In this document: positions 13,110 through 25,294 of the stretch, piece by piece
Layout: each line of letters begins with the position of its first letter
How positions within the stretch are numbered: position 1 is the first letter of the stretch
NCBI GenBank assembly: GCA_947359465.1
Contig: OX375883.1
Span: 89,708,911-89,772,910, forward strand
Length of the DNA: 64,000 nt
Origin: Metellina segmentata
Taxonomy: Eukaryota; Arthropoda; Arachnida; Araneae; Tetragnathidae
Direction: 5' to 3'
The notes under the pieces: model-generated
Seen by the model: only the letters and a program-made list of their open reading frames with translations
Database searches by the model: none
Told to the model about the DNA's origin: nothing
Program-made: the position numbers and the translations under genes

Positions 13110-14216
13110 TAGGGATGCGACATCAATGTCGATGTTTTCAAAACATCGATGTTTTTTAAAAAATATCGATGCATTTAACATCGATGTATTGGTGTCGATG
13201 TTTTAGTAACATCGATGTTTATACGTGTCGATGTTTTTACGTTGTCGATGTTTTATTTTTAAATGAAAGAAGTACCGTTATAAAAATTTTAAAAATAACC
13301 AAGTAGCATAATTTTCATAATCAGCAAATTGAACATACTTTTAGACCAAAGTGACCAAGGATGAAGGGTCTGAAAAGTAGGGATGTCACATCGATGTCGA
13401 TGCTTTCACAACATTGATGTTTTATAAAAAAAAACATCGATGAATTGGATCCGATGTCGCATCAATAGTTGCTAAACCAGTTTTAAGAAATGGTAATATT
13501 AATTTTAGCTAACGTCGTACTAGAGCAACACAACGGGCTATTGACGACGGTCCGGGATTAGTCCCTTAAGGGAAAGATCCGAGGACAACACCTCGTAATT
13601 TTGAACCACGGTCAGATGACGAAGCAACACCTGAGCTGGCACCCCCGCTCTCCAAACTTCCACGCCAACCCAACGTGAGGACTTTCGGCCACGACAGATT
13701 TAAGGTGCACCAGCCGCCTCTACACCATACGCTTACAAACATCTATGCCCGGACCCGGATTCGAACCAGGAACTTTCCGATCTAGAGGTTAACACCTTAA
13801 CCACTATACCGGTTGGTCGGCTTTAAGAAATGGGGAAAAAAGTTTAAATACATGGAATTTTAAAAACATCGATGGTTTGGGGACTATGTGTTATCAACAT
13901 CGATCTTTTAATTTTCAACATCGATGTTTTGCTGTCGATGGCGCATCAATAATTGGTAAACCAGTTTTAAGAAATGGGGAAACTAGTTTAAATACACTGA
14001 ATTTTAAAAACATCGATGGTTTGGGGGCGATGTATTATCAACATCGATGTTTTGATGTCGATGTAGCATCACAAGTTGCTAAAACAGTTTTAAGAAATGG
14101 GGAAAAAAGTTTAAAAAACACTGAATTTTAAAAACATCGATGCTTTTGGGTCGATGTATTATCAACATCGATGTTTTAATTTTGAACATCGATGTTTTAC
14201 TATCGATGTATACCTA
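13110..14216. mobile_element. non-autonomous hAT-type element with ATCGATGT arrays
   Basis: It is inserted inside the ZBED hAT. An 8-bp duplication CTCCAGAC lies at 13102-13109 and 14217-14224. The ends are short, imperfect inverted repeats (TAGGGATGC and TAGGTATAC). The interior is dominated by the palindromic word ACATCGATGT in many copies and by 120-146-bp tandem units (landmark AAGAAATGGGGAAA at about 13824, 13970 and 14092). There is a second terminus-like start (TAGGGATGTCACATCGATGT) at 13379. No transposase is encoded. It is split by SINE 13494-13821. Confidence 0.88.
13494..13821 (-). mobile_element. family A SINE, innermost of the nest
   Basis: A full-length copy on the minus strand: the tRNA-like head is at the right end (GGTTGGTCGGC in plus sense) and the tail at the left. 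The target duplication TTTAAGAAATGG lies at 13482-13493 and 13822-13833. It inserted after the hAT-type element it sits in. Confidence 0.95.
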
Positions 14217-14464
14217 CTCCAGACGTCACCTAAAACCGCCCCGCTATCACAATATTTTGTGCATGCGGGATTGGTGCGGCTTTAGGTGACGTTTTTCAGC
14301 TCCGGGTTAACTTCTTGTCCATGGAAAGTCGCACAAACCCAAGAGAAATACACCACAGTAAATAAAATGGAAATAATTTAATGTTCCTTGGGCGGCCCGG
14401 TACCATTTGACCCACGGACCGGTACCGGTCCGCGGCCCGGGGGTTGGGGACCACTGCCTTAAGG

Positions 14465-14531
14465 GACTGATCCCGGACCGTCCTCAATAGCCCGTTGTGT
14501 TGCTCTAGTACGACGTTCACTAAAAATTACC
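14465..14531 (+). mobile_element. family A SINE, right part of split copy
   Basis: The 3' tail of the SINE that begins at 10679: it continues at GACTGATCCCGGACCG and ends in the usual GTACGACGTT-ACTAAAAATTACC tail before the target duplication at 14532. Confidence 0.93.
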
Positions 14532-14545
14532 AAATTGAGACACTA

Positions 14546-15090
14546 TAAAAGTCAAATTAGCAGACAGAGAATGGAAATAAAACAGTCCAATTACGTTCTC
14601 ATGACTACTGGCGATACGTAACATGGAAATGGCCAATTACAATATTATGATTTCTTTCATGTAGAACGTATCTGTCCTTTTTACGTGCAAACGAAACTTT
14701 TACCACAGTTTCACTTTCTCTGAGTTCGCTTCAGTTTAGTCATTCTCCTTTTATGACTCACTTTGCATGACAGTGGTGACAAGCCACGTTTATTCGAAAC
14801 CAGATTTATTTTTCCTGTACACGAACGCTAATATAAAGCACATTAAAGATTAAGAGAACAAAAAGAGTTTCGTGCCGCTTGATCCGTATCGTAAAACTAC
14901 TTTGATTCTTTTACGGACGGTGCTTCAGAATTCCAATACAAGTCAGGTACGGAATCCATTTGAAGGTTGAAGGACAGATACTCGAGTTATTTACAGATTT
15001 TTAATGGTTTTCAGTCAAAATAAAACAATTTAATTGTTATGTCAATATAAATATATATTTTTTAATTTTTGTTACGAAACGTAATTTCTA
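14546..15090. other. no gene recognised
   Basis: Unique-looking AT-rich sequence without ORFs, transposon ends or repeats that I can identify. Confidence 0.5.
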
Positions 15091-16862
15091 TCTATATATA
15101 TAAAACACTAACGTACGTGGACCCGAAATCGAGGTTATTTGTGTATCGTCGAATGGCAACAATCAACGTAAATAAAATAACCAGATATTTTGAATTCTTG
15201 CTGTTTTCAAATAGCATAGGTCGACTTCTATGCAAAATAAGAAATTAAATTGTAATATTTATGTTTGAACTGACTTTTTATTTCTTCCTTTGATGTAAAA
15301 GTAATTTAAACGTAATTTTGCTATCCGGTATCTGGCCATGTCAGAATTAATGTTTACTTTTTAAATTTGATTTAGAATTCCGTGTTTGGGTATTTGAGTT
15401 GACTGCTAGATGTTGCGGACCTATTTGAGGATTCCCAAGAATTATAAATATGTGTTCTTTTTGTAAATAAATCATTATTGTCGTTGTCAATATCATTGAA
15501 AAGTCTTTTGTCGCATTATTCTATTTCACAATATATTCAGGAAGTTGAAATTCAATACGTTTGAATAGATACGTACGTGTTTTTTTTTTCAGAATTTTGC
15601 ATTTTTTCAAGGATAGGAATTTTATTTTTGTTTGCATTATGTGTTCCGGTATATTACCTATTGCAGAAATATTATTTAGGACTTAGATTATAATGATATG
15701 TCTATTTCCTGCATAATATCACCAGACATGGGTAATTTTGTAGCGGCATATGTATATTTCACCAACTTTCCTTAAATATTTGATTGAATACGCAATGATT
15801 TGAAGAATTGCTTCATAAAAATAAATAAAATATACAAATCAAAACATGTTTAAGGGCACCGGGAAGTCATTAAAGGCCAGAAATCATGAAAATGTGACCA
15901 ATATTCGAATGCAAATAAAATTTAAGCTATTATAAGTACCAATATAAATTTTTTTACACATTTTGGTAATGCATTTTAAAACTAATTCAAGCTAAAAATA
16001 AAAATTTTAAAAGTAAAAATATTTTGTAGAGAGCATTTATATAGAACTCGGTGAAAAAAAATTCAATACAGTGAGTTCACTTTGAGTGCGCTCTGTAAAA
16101 AAACTTTAATATATATTGAGTAGCAACTTTTTTCCCTATCACTAGAAATGTTTTTTTAATTCATTAAAATATTTTTTGCTGGAAATAACAAGGAAAAAAA
16201 TTTTTTAGACACAATTTAAATCAACTTATTAAAATTTTGTGATTTTATACCTACAAATCACCCATTAAAAAAAAAATTTCATATTTCCTCAATAGTTTAT
16301 ATTTTAACATAATTGCCTAATAGAAATACATGTGTATGCAAAATTTCAGACTCATAGCTTTAATAATTTTTTCACAGAGCGCACCTGAAGATAGAAATTT
16401 ATCATTTCGAGAAAACGACAAAAAACTACAAAATGGCATATCCTTATCGATAAGAACTTTCCAAAGCACAAGTAAACAAAATTTGCGGTTAAATATAATA
16501 AAAGTCGCATTTAAACCTGTTACCAATGGATTAAAATGTATATTTATACAAAAATATACTAAAAATATAAAACATTTAAAAAATTATAATCCATTGTCGG
16601 CAAAACCGAAACTTCAAACCTGAAACCGAAATCAAAAAGAATAATTTCAAAATTAATTTTTAGTAACTTAAAATGCATTTTATATAATAATGTGATATAT
16701 CAATCGATTCGTATTGGTGCCCTCTATTAAATTCAATTGAAATAAAAAATTCGATTTTTTGAAGAATTGTGACTTCCCAGTGCCCTTAAGTACGGTGTGT
16801 AAAAAAGTTTAATAAAAGCACTATTACACAACGCCGAGCGCTAGCCGGCGCAGCCCGGCTAG
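15091..16862 (+). mobile_element. non-autonomous Helitron
   Basis: It begins TCTATATATATAAAACACTA after an A and ends in CTAG followed by T, the A^T target rule of Helitrons. Just before the end lies a GC-rich stem (GCTAGCCGGCGCAGCCCGGC). The 1772-bp interior is AT-rich with no Rep or helicase sequence. The open stretches at 16317-16623 on both strands have no recognisable content. Confidence 0.8.
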
Positions 16863-16899
16863 TGTGAGTATAAACCTTCCAAGTGTGTGTGTGGCTTCG

Positions 16900-17320
16900 A
16901 CGAGGTATCTCGTCCATCACGATCTGATGAATTTCCCTAATGAAGAGATATCTCGGCATCAAGATGTATGGTGTCGAGTTTTGGATAATGATCCGACCAA
17001 GATCTGGTCAATTTTCTTCGAGTGACGAGACTTGCCCATTCACATCTGGTCAGTCTTGCTAATGATTAGATGCTTTGTCGAAACAACCAACAGGGTGGTT
17101 AACTCTTTATGTGGTTACAACGAGATATTTTAATAAAATATGACCAATTTTGCAAATGAAGAGATAACTCGTGATAAAGAAATTGGCATTTATTTATGGT
17201 GAAGAGATTAAGATCTGGTCAGTTTTTTTAATGTTCAGGCATCTCGTTCCTCAAGATCTGGTCAATTTTGTTAATAGCAAGATACGTTGTCATGGCAATC
17301 ACCAGGAGTGTTAGCTCTAG
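16900..17320. repeat. diverged short tandem repeat (GATCTGGTCAATTTT type)
   Basis: Words like GATCTGGTCAATTTTGCTAA followed by GAAGAGATATCTCG recur at about 16921, 17003, 17045, 17140, 17213 and 17259. Spacing is irregular (40-95 bp) and divergence high, as in an old minisatellite. Confidence 0.7.
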
Positions 17321-17489
17321 CTCCTAGCTTTCCTAAATATACCAGCATTTTGGTCTATCTTAAATAAAATGGAAGTTAGAGACACATACATTTTAAATAG
17401 AATGGTCAACTAGCTTTTCTGCCAAATGTATGTTTAGGAGTTTTTCTTCTTCCCAAAACCCATTTTATAACTTCTTGTTGCACAACTAA

Positions 17490-17693
17490 GGTAATTGGTA
17501 ATTTTAGTTAACGTCGTACTAGAGCTACACAACGGGCTATTGACGACGGTCCGGGATCAGTCCCTTAAGGGAAAGACCCGAGGACAACACCTCGTAATTT
17601 TGAACCACGGTCAGATGACGAAGCAACACCTGAGCTGGCACACCCACTCTCCAAACTTCCACACCAACCCAACATGAGGACTTTCGGCCACCG
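17490..17693 (-). mobile_element. 5'-truncated family A SINE
   Basis: On the minus strand the tail (CGTTAACTAAAATTACC in reverse) is at 17490 and the body runs to about 17693, where it stops in the GGCCGAAAG block. The tRNA-like head is missing, a typical incomplete reverse transcription product. Confidence 0.9.
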
Positions 17694-17935
17694 ATTTTCT
17701 GACTTGGTAATGCCACTGTTGACTTGGCATCTCATGGTTTTAAATTTTTAGTGCACAAAAAATCGGTAGTATTTTTTGTAGGATTATGCATATTTTTCAT
17801 AATGAAAATTTAGATCAATAAAATTTTTTTCGGGATTTGCTGTCGTATCCAACAGATTTATAAGACTACTGTACCCAATTGTTTTATTGTTCTTATTACA
17901 ATTTTTTGTATATTTAGTTTTTAGTATCACGTTTC
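17694..17935. other. flank of piggyBac copy 1, no gene
   Basis: AT-rich, without ORFs or recognised repeats. Confidence 0.5.
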
Positions 17936-18930
17936 TTAACCCTTCAAGCGGCAAGCCCGAGATATCTCGGAAAACTTTTTGTACTGATAACGGCAAGCCC
18001 GAGTTAACTCGGGAACCAAAATGCAATCGTAAGTGTCAACCACGAGTATTCTTGCACAGTAGCTTTTCCTTCCCCTAGACCACCCGTGTCCTGTAATGGG
18101 AGGGCGTGACTGGAGCCCATTGTGTGATGCGTCCTGATGGGAACTTACGATAAGGAACGTACAATGTGTGTATTTGCCTTCGGCGTGTTAGAAAGAGTAG
18201 CACAACATGTTTTTCTCTTTTAAGCTTCAGTTTCTAACTTCTTTAGGAAAAAAAAGGTTGAATTGAAAATTTGGAACCACAATCTTGCGCTTCAAAACGA
18301 TGTTTAAAAAGCTACGATTAAAATTTACGAAGCAAACAAGAAAACATAAAGTAACGAAGTAACAAGAATTCAGAGATATAGGTGGTATTTTGGCTGCATT
18401 CAAAACCACGTGAAATTCTTTTTAAACTACGCACAATTGTTCAATTTAATATATCAGTACGTATTGAACACTTGATGAAGTGCGATATTTGGTAGAGTTC
18501 GAATAGGTTTGGTGAAGTGGGCGACCTGTGAGCATCGATACGATAAATAATTTGAAAACGGTACTTTGGTATTTTCTCTCAAATATTAATTATCATTACA
18601 TAACCAACTCTTTCCAAATCATGATAAATCAAATTTGTTTTGCAAACAAAAAGAAATTATGGGTTAAGACCTCTCCCCGTATGAATGCAACTAGCACAAA
18701 TCAAAGTTTTGTTTTTTAAAGGGTAATGTTTGTACTTGTATTTGGATCTTTTACCTTTAGAAGGCGATGAGACATCCCACCGACCTAAAATTGTAACCAT
18801 TTACCAGTCTTGCACTAAATACCATGTAGAAACTACTCTTAATTTATTTTTAAGAAACAAATTGCTCTATTAACTTACATTCTTGAATATCTTTAAAAGA
18901 AATTTAATCAAGTATTTAATCAGTGTCATA

Positions 18931-19181
18931 CTGGAACTGGCGTCAGTGAAGGATCAAACCCAAATGAGAAAGATCCTAGGACAATACCACGTGATTTTGA
19001 ATCATGGTCAGATGACAGGTTATCTCTTGTGTTGACACATCACACTAATGCGAGGACATATGAGGCCAAGACAGATTTAACGTGCACCGGCCCCTTTATA
19101 CACGACAGTGTTTGGTTAGATTCGAACTCGTAACCCTACGGTTGCGAATCTGTAACTCTTCTAACCGGGCTACCGAGGTCC
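18931..19181 (-). mobile_element. tRNA-headed SINE, family C, in piggyBac copy 1
   Basis: Read on the minus strand, the head GGACCTCGGTAGCCCGGTTA carries an A-box, and a B-box-like GAGTTCGAATCTAACC follows. The body shares blocks with family A: TGCACGTTAAATCTGT, the GTCATCTGACCATGGTTCAA core and TTGTCCTAGGATCTTTCTC. Its partner in copy 2 is at 32429-32690, so it was in the element before that copy was made. Confidence 0.85.
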
Positions 19182-19967
19182 TTAGTTAATAAAGGAACAC
19201 CATGTAAGTGTAGTTAATAATAAATTCGGTTGATGGGTTATTGTTATATTGGTGAATGTTATATTTATAATCCAATAAATGAATCGGAGTGATTGAACCA
19301 AAAAGTTGGCTCTTTAGTTCTTTAAAATTCTTTAACTCTGCCATATTAGTAGCATGTCAGGCTAAATTTGTTTTTATCTGAATTTCAAAATCAGCATAAT
19401 TGTATAGCTTTTCTTATTTCATCTGTTAAACATTTAATTTAATTTTAAGAAAGAAATAAAATATATTTAATACACAGCATAATATATAAAGGGGATACAT
19501 AAATATACATTAAATGACCCAACGTATTTGTCTAATTTTAAGAATAAAACGGGTCAATTTGATAACAAATAGAAGAATCAATCGTGTAGAAGTCAACCTT
19601 TTCGCTGATGTTTTGTAAATACAACATTTAGACATAGATCTAAAATATTTCCCCTTAATATCCAATCCTCAGTTGAATTAAAAAATGCCGAATATCCTAG
19701 TCACAGTTTACTGTGTTTACACAGTACTAAGTTTCATAAAAATATGTTTGCACATTTGGTCTCACAAACATTTACGAACCGTGTAACTATTAATTTTGGT
19801 ATAAAATCATTTTCAATCAGTCCATTTCAATGAAAATCGAATTGGACATATATACTCCTTTTCAATATTCTTACTACATAGAAGAGGTACACTACAATTT
19901 AGATTATTGAAATATGTAACTTGCAAAATAATAAACTGTTAATCTTTTGGATCTGATCAATATTTGT

Positions 19968-20484
19968 TTATGGTAACTGGAAGGATATACTAGTTAATTT
20001 CGTTATTATGGCGAATCTTCTCTCAGACATTATTTGTCCCAAGTATGGCGTACACAATATTGGTTTTTGTGCCCAATACCATTTTTGCAGTGGCTTATGA
20101 ATGATACCCTGCAAAATGATTATTGCAAAAAGGACACAGATTTCGCTCGCATCTGTGTACTTCCACTTCTGAACCCTTGAGCTGGGTGTCAAATCGTTTT
20201 TTTTCCCAATAAAATCTCCTGCAAAACGATTTGTTTCGCTAGCTATATAACTGACGATGTCGTCGTCGAAAAATGTTCCAAATAATTCTAATGGTGAATA
20301 ATTATTCAGGGGTTCTTTAATTCCTGGATCTCCAGTGAATGGAAACCTCGGAGGAGAAGGTCCAAGATTCTCAGGGAGGGTCCAATCTACACCAGTCTCT
20401 TGCATCATCCAATGACCCATCAAAATCACTTTCAGAAGTGTCTGAATACGAGGAATCTGAATCTGAATACTCTTCAGAATTCAT
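19968..20484 (-). pseudogene. piggyBac transposase, N-terminal part only
   Basis: From ATG 20484 an acidic N-terminus (MNSEEYSDSDSS..., DARDW) is typical of piggyBac/PGBD proteins. A frameshift follows, then FPFTGDPGIKEPLNNYSPLE, LFGTFFDDDIVSYIASETNR and FAGDF. Next comes EICVLFAIIILQGIIHKPLQ, then WYWAQKPILCTPYLGQIMS, the start of the DDE_Tnp_1_7 (PGBD-type) domain. Homology is lost about ten residues before the stop at 19968. The conserved catalytic aspartates, which lie downstream in this family, are absent, so the protein is inactive. The corresponding place in copy 2 (28440-29937) holds unrelated sequence. Confidence 0.88.
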
Positions 20485-22056
20485 TTGGAAGTAGTTAGCA
20501 GACGAAATTAAAACTTAAAAACTTTGGTCTTGTCCTAGAATTATCAAATATGAGTACAAAGATTCAGCCTATAAAAGTTGAATTTTTAAAGAAAATTTAG
20601 TCTTGAAAAATACTTTTTTTGCTATTCTATCGACCTAGCTTCCTAACTAGCAATCTAGGTACTCCACAGGGTTGCTCGATAGATTTATAACAGCTTTTTT
20701 TTTTTTTTCAAAAAATATGTGAACAACAGTTCGGATGCATGCACTCTAGACAATCGATTCACACACTAACGTCTCAAATAGAAACTCCATGGTATATAGC
20801 GCCTCGATATGTCCCTAGGCTTTTCGCTCTTTTCAGCATGTTCCCGCTTCTCAGAAGGGCAGATTTCTCCTACAGAAATTGGACGTGGGGGTCATGAATG
20901 ACATTTTTGACTGACCACCTACCGAGCCTAAAACATACCGTCCAGAGTAGTACTTTGAAAATAAAAAAGAAAAATGCTGTTTCTATAGTCAGAGAGAGAA
21001 CCGTCAATTCCTTCTATAGTAAGATTACTGTCGGCCTTTTTCCAATGATAAAAGAAGGTACAACACGTTCCCTTCTGCATACTCAGATGTTATCAGTTAA
21101 CAAAAAGGAATACATTGGGGGTCATTATGATCGTTCAAGAAAAGGACATGTGTGACACTATCAGAGTACTTTTGTGTGAAGTTTTCAAGAGCTTCCCGCT
21201 TTGAATAGGGAGTAAGAAATATTTCCCACAAAGCGAGAGAAAATAGTTTAAATTCCTCTTCTTTTATTTTGTCAAACAGTCATAATGACTTAGTTTAAAC
21301 GGTCGATGTTGCTTTAGGTTTAAGAAATTCAAATACCGGCGCAGTAAAAGTGTTTCTGATAAACGCAGATAAAAGGCAGCCTTTTTGTTACTTCATATTT
21401 TATCACTCTTAAACCGGCTATCTTTTTGCACCAAAAGAACTGAGAACGACTAAAATCTTCGAAATGAAACTATGCGAGGGTTTTCTTATTCATTAACTTT
21501 TAGGTAGAAAATAGTACTATGCTAGTATTTTACTACAGATCTGTTATTCTGTCAATCGTACAACATATAAGAATCTTGAATTTTGCTAGCAGTAATAATT
21601 GAACCTTATAATTCGTAGCTAATACTAGCACAGGGTGGATGAAAAGTGCATGACACATTTCGACAGTTAATATAAAATCCACCATTCAAATTGCCATAGA
21701 AGTTTTCGGTTTTCACTAAATTGCTTTACATGGCATCACGTTATTTTTTGCATAAGAAATACTTCAATTGTTTGAAAAATTAAAGACACGAAACACGCAA
21801 GTAAACAACACTGTTCCACAATACAAGTTAGCAAATACGTGGATTGAAATTGAGTATCGGTTTAATATCGCTCGGGCCACAAAGGGTGCTCACATTAAAA
21901 TATGGTAGTATATAGTAACCAAAATGCTCTAATAAATTATAATATGTATTATAATTATTTGTGCACAATTTTTATAATGTTTTCCGGTAAATTTCTTTTC
22001 TGATAAATTTGCGTTTGTTCATAGATGTTAGTGTGAGTTGTTTTATAGTTCATACA

Positions 22057-22375
22057 GCCAACCAAACGGTTTAGTGGTTAAGGTGTTAGCCTCTAAATCG
22101 GAAGGTTCCTGGTTCGAATCTGGGTCCGTGCATGGATGTTTGTAAGCGTATGTTGTAGAGGCGGTTGGTGCACCTTAAATCTGTCGTGGCCGAAAGTCCT
22201 CACGTTGGGTTGGTGTGAAAGTTTGGAGAGTGGAGTGCCAGCTCAGGTGTTGCTTCGTCATCTGACCGTGGTTCAAAAGTACGAGGTGTCCTCGGATCTT
22301 TGCCTTAAGCGATTGATCCCGGACCGTCATCAAGAGCCCATTGTGTTGCTCTAGTTCGACGTTAATTAAAAAAAA
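22057..22375 (+). mobile_element. family A SINE inside piggyBac copy 1
   Basis: The head GCCAACCAAACGGTTTAGTG, the B-box GGTTCGAATCTGG, the shared core and the tail are all present. The partner in copy 2 (24829-25146) sits at the matching position, so this SINE was carried along by the element. Confidence 0.93.
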
Positions 22376-23256
22376 TGCTGTTACCCAAATTTAGGTTTTA
22401 TTATAAAAAAACTATTTTAGGCTACATCAAACTATTATTGCTACCAATTTTATAAAATTATTTCAGAGGTTTGTCATTAAATTTGTATTAAAAATAATCA
22501 TTCGAAATACTGATCAAGATTCCAAACGTCCCATACTTCCGTTCTTTAAAAAGTTATTGGTATCAGTAACTCAGACGCAGTTTACCATATGTGAACTGTG
22601 TTTTATGTATACTCAATTCTTCACTGAAAGGTGAATACTCAAAACGTGAAATCTTTGAATAATATTCCCTATTGAATATTTTAACCTACGTTACATTATT
22701 GAAGCTAGTTTTGAACATTTTTGTTTTTATTTCTGCATTGTGTTAAGTTTTACACGTCTAACTCAACTGTGATAAATAATGTAATTGCTTTATTTATACA
22801 AATCAATGCTGTAAATCTGTGGTAAAGTTGTGCGAAAGAAAATTAATGCTGGAATTTAACTTTTTTACAATTTGAAGAAAAACTACTTATTAGAAAAAAT
22901 ATATATAAAATAAATATTTCAAAGTTCCCCATTTTATGCAGTAAATATTTGGTTTCTTAAACGCGTGTAAGAAGTATCTTGTATCTTGACGCAATGTTTG
23001 AAACTGTCTCCAGTAATACCATTCAAAAGAATCGTCTCACCCTTCGGAACCGGGAAGAAGCCCGTGGCGTTCCGATCTATAACTGTCATCGGTCTTTTTT
23101 GAAGTTCCAGTTTAAATGGGCTACTGATCAGACCCATTGACAAAACGAGGGGAAAGCATTCCCTTTGTCCAAACCCTGACGCTTTTAAAAAGAACTCGTT
23201 TTCTAGGGGTGACGCTTTCGTCAACACAACAGAGATTTGCCATGCCGCCAAGAGGG

Positions 23257-23938
23257 TTAATATATGTATACATATTTCACTGTCCTTAAAGCATTTACAG
23301 TGTAATCGGGTGTATATTATTACTGTTTATATCCTTGATATTATCGATTAGCTGAATCCTTTTATGACCACAGCTACTTTTTTTGAAAGATTGTTATAGT
23401 ATTACTGATGTATATAAATAATTTCATTGACAAATTATTATTTTTTTTTATTTTCTCAAAAGTTTTGCTAGTATAATATTTGTTTTTTGCTGCTCAGCAG
23501 CCATCAAAACCAATGCATTTTGAATAAAGATGCTTGCATCTAATTGTTTTTCGCTTTTATTTTTTTGTGGATATCAATCAGCTCTTCTTTGAGGTAATTG
23601 CTTTTTTTTTTAAATTATTAATTCGGTCACATACGTGTTGCTCTCCGTTCTTTTCCTTCGAAAGGCATGTACACCTGGTGTTGCTTGTATAAATAGAAAC
23701 ATGAAATTACAAACTTATTCATATCGTATTAAGAGTTGCTTTATTTATTTCTGTGCCTGGAATTTTCCCCCGAAACTCTAAAAGAGTTATAAAATGGTTC
23801 AATTTATTGATTTTCTTTATTAGATTTTTAAGTCTCTTACCTTTTCCAGAATTTTCCTCCTGGCGTGTATTTACTGTATAAATGGGAAACTTTGAAAATT
23901 TTAATTTATATATTTTTTCCTCTAATAACCCTCTTGGC
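23257..23938. other. spacer between the two piggyBac copies
   Basis: No ORF of note. Its last 75 bp (from TTTACTGTATAAATGGG at about 23868) match the piggyBac-like element's own interior at about 24260-24314. This is the left half of the target into which copy 2 inserted. The remainder is AT-rich and unassigned. Confidence 0.6.
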
Positions 23939-24828
23939 GGCATGGCAAATCCCTGTTGTGTTGACAAAAGCGTCACCCCTAGAAAACGAGTTCCCTTTAA
24001 AAGTGACAGGGCTAGGACAAAGGGAATGCTTTTTCCTCCTTTGGTCAATGGGTAAGATCAGTAGGCCATTTGGACTGGATCTTCAAAGTTGACCGATGAC
24101 AGTGATAGATTGGAACGCCACGGGCTTCTTCCCGGTTCCGAAGGGTGAGACGATTCTTTTGAACGGTATGACTTGAGAGAGTTTCAAACATTGCGTCAGT
24201 TCTGATGATCAAGATACATTCGATTGATCCTTGCTTGCACGCGTTTAAGAAACCAAATATTTACTGCATAAAATGGGGAGATTTGAAATATTTATTATAT
24301 ATATATTTTTTCTAATAAGTAGTTTTTCTTCAAATTGTAAATAAGTTAAATTCCAGCATTAATTTTCTTTCACACAAGTTTACCAAAGATTTACAGCATT
24401 GTTTTGTATAAATAAAGCAATTACATTATTTATCACAGTTGAGTTAGACGTGTAAAGCTTAACACAATGCAGAAATTAAAAAAAAAATTTCAAAACTTAC
24501 TTTAATAATGTAACGCAGGTTAAAATATTCAATAGGGAATATTATTCAAAGATTACACATTTTGAGTGTTCACCTTGTAGTGAAGAATTGAGTATACATA
24601 AAAAACCGTTCACACATAGTAAACTGCGTCTGAGTTACTCATACCAATAACTTTTTAAAGAACGGAAGTATGGGACGATTGGAATTTTGATCAGTATTTC
24701 GAATGATTATTTTTAATACAAATTTAATGACAAACCTATGAAATAATTTTATAAAATTGGTAGCAATAATAGTTTGATGTAGCCTCAAATAGTTTTTTAT
24801 AATAAAACCTAAATTTGGGTAACAGTAA

Positions 24829-25146
24829 TTTTTTTAATTAACGTCAAACTAGAGCAACACAATGGGCTCTTGATGACGGTCTGGGATCAATCTCTTAAGG
24901 CAAAGATCCGAGGACACCTCGTACTTTTGAACCACGGTCAGATGACGAAGCAACACCTGAGCTGGTACCCCACTCTCCAAACTTCCACACCAACCCAACG
25001 TGAAGACTTTCGGCCACGACAGATTTAAGGTGCACCAGCTGCCTCTACAACATACGCTTACAAACATCCATGCCCGGACCCGGATTCGAGCCAGGAACCT
25101 TCCGATTTAGAGGCTAACACCTTAACCACTAAACCGTTTGGTCGGC
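24829..25146 (-). mobile_element. family A SINE inside piggyBac copy 2
   Basis: Same insertion as 22057-22375, seen in the inverted copy. The head is at the right (GGTTTAGTGGTTAAGG in reverse) and the tail at the left. Confidence 0.93.
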
Positions 25147-25294
25147 TGTATGAACTATAAAACAACTCACACTAACATCTATGAACAAACGAAAATTTAT
25201 TAGAAAACAAATTTACCGGAAAACAATATAAAAATTGTACACAAATAATTATAATACATAGTATAATTTATTAGAGCATTTTTGTTACTATATA

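Larger units (their letters stand above)
17940..23256 (-). mobile_element. piggyBac-like element, copy 1
   Basis: It is flanked by TTAA at 17936-17939 and 23257-23260. The ends start CCCTTCAAGCGGCAAGCCCG on the left and, reversed, CCCTCTTGGCGGCATGGC on the right, related CCC...GGG termini of the piggyBac type. The left subterminal region has two GCAAGCCCGAG motifs followed by ATATCTCGG and TTAACTCGG palindromes. Length is 5317 bp. The body matches the opposite strand of 23939-34217 over nearly its whole length. It contains a truncated piggyBac transposase, a tRNA-headed SINE (18931-19181) and a family A SINE (22057-22375). Confidence 0.88.

Noticed and set aside
16317..16623. Overlapping ORFs on both strands in the Helitron at 15-17 kb
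   Set aside because: AT-rich, lysine- and asparagine-rich, with no Rep, helicase or other domain; likely chance.
20898..21155. 85-codon plus-strand ORF in piggyBac copy 1
   Set aside because: The homologous stretch of copy 2 (about 28100-28330) does not keep the frame, and no motif is seen.
22934..24092. ORFs of 75-109 codons near the inner piggyBac ends
   Set aside because: They occur as mirrored shadows in both copies within terminal non-coding DNA and show no domain.
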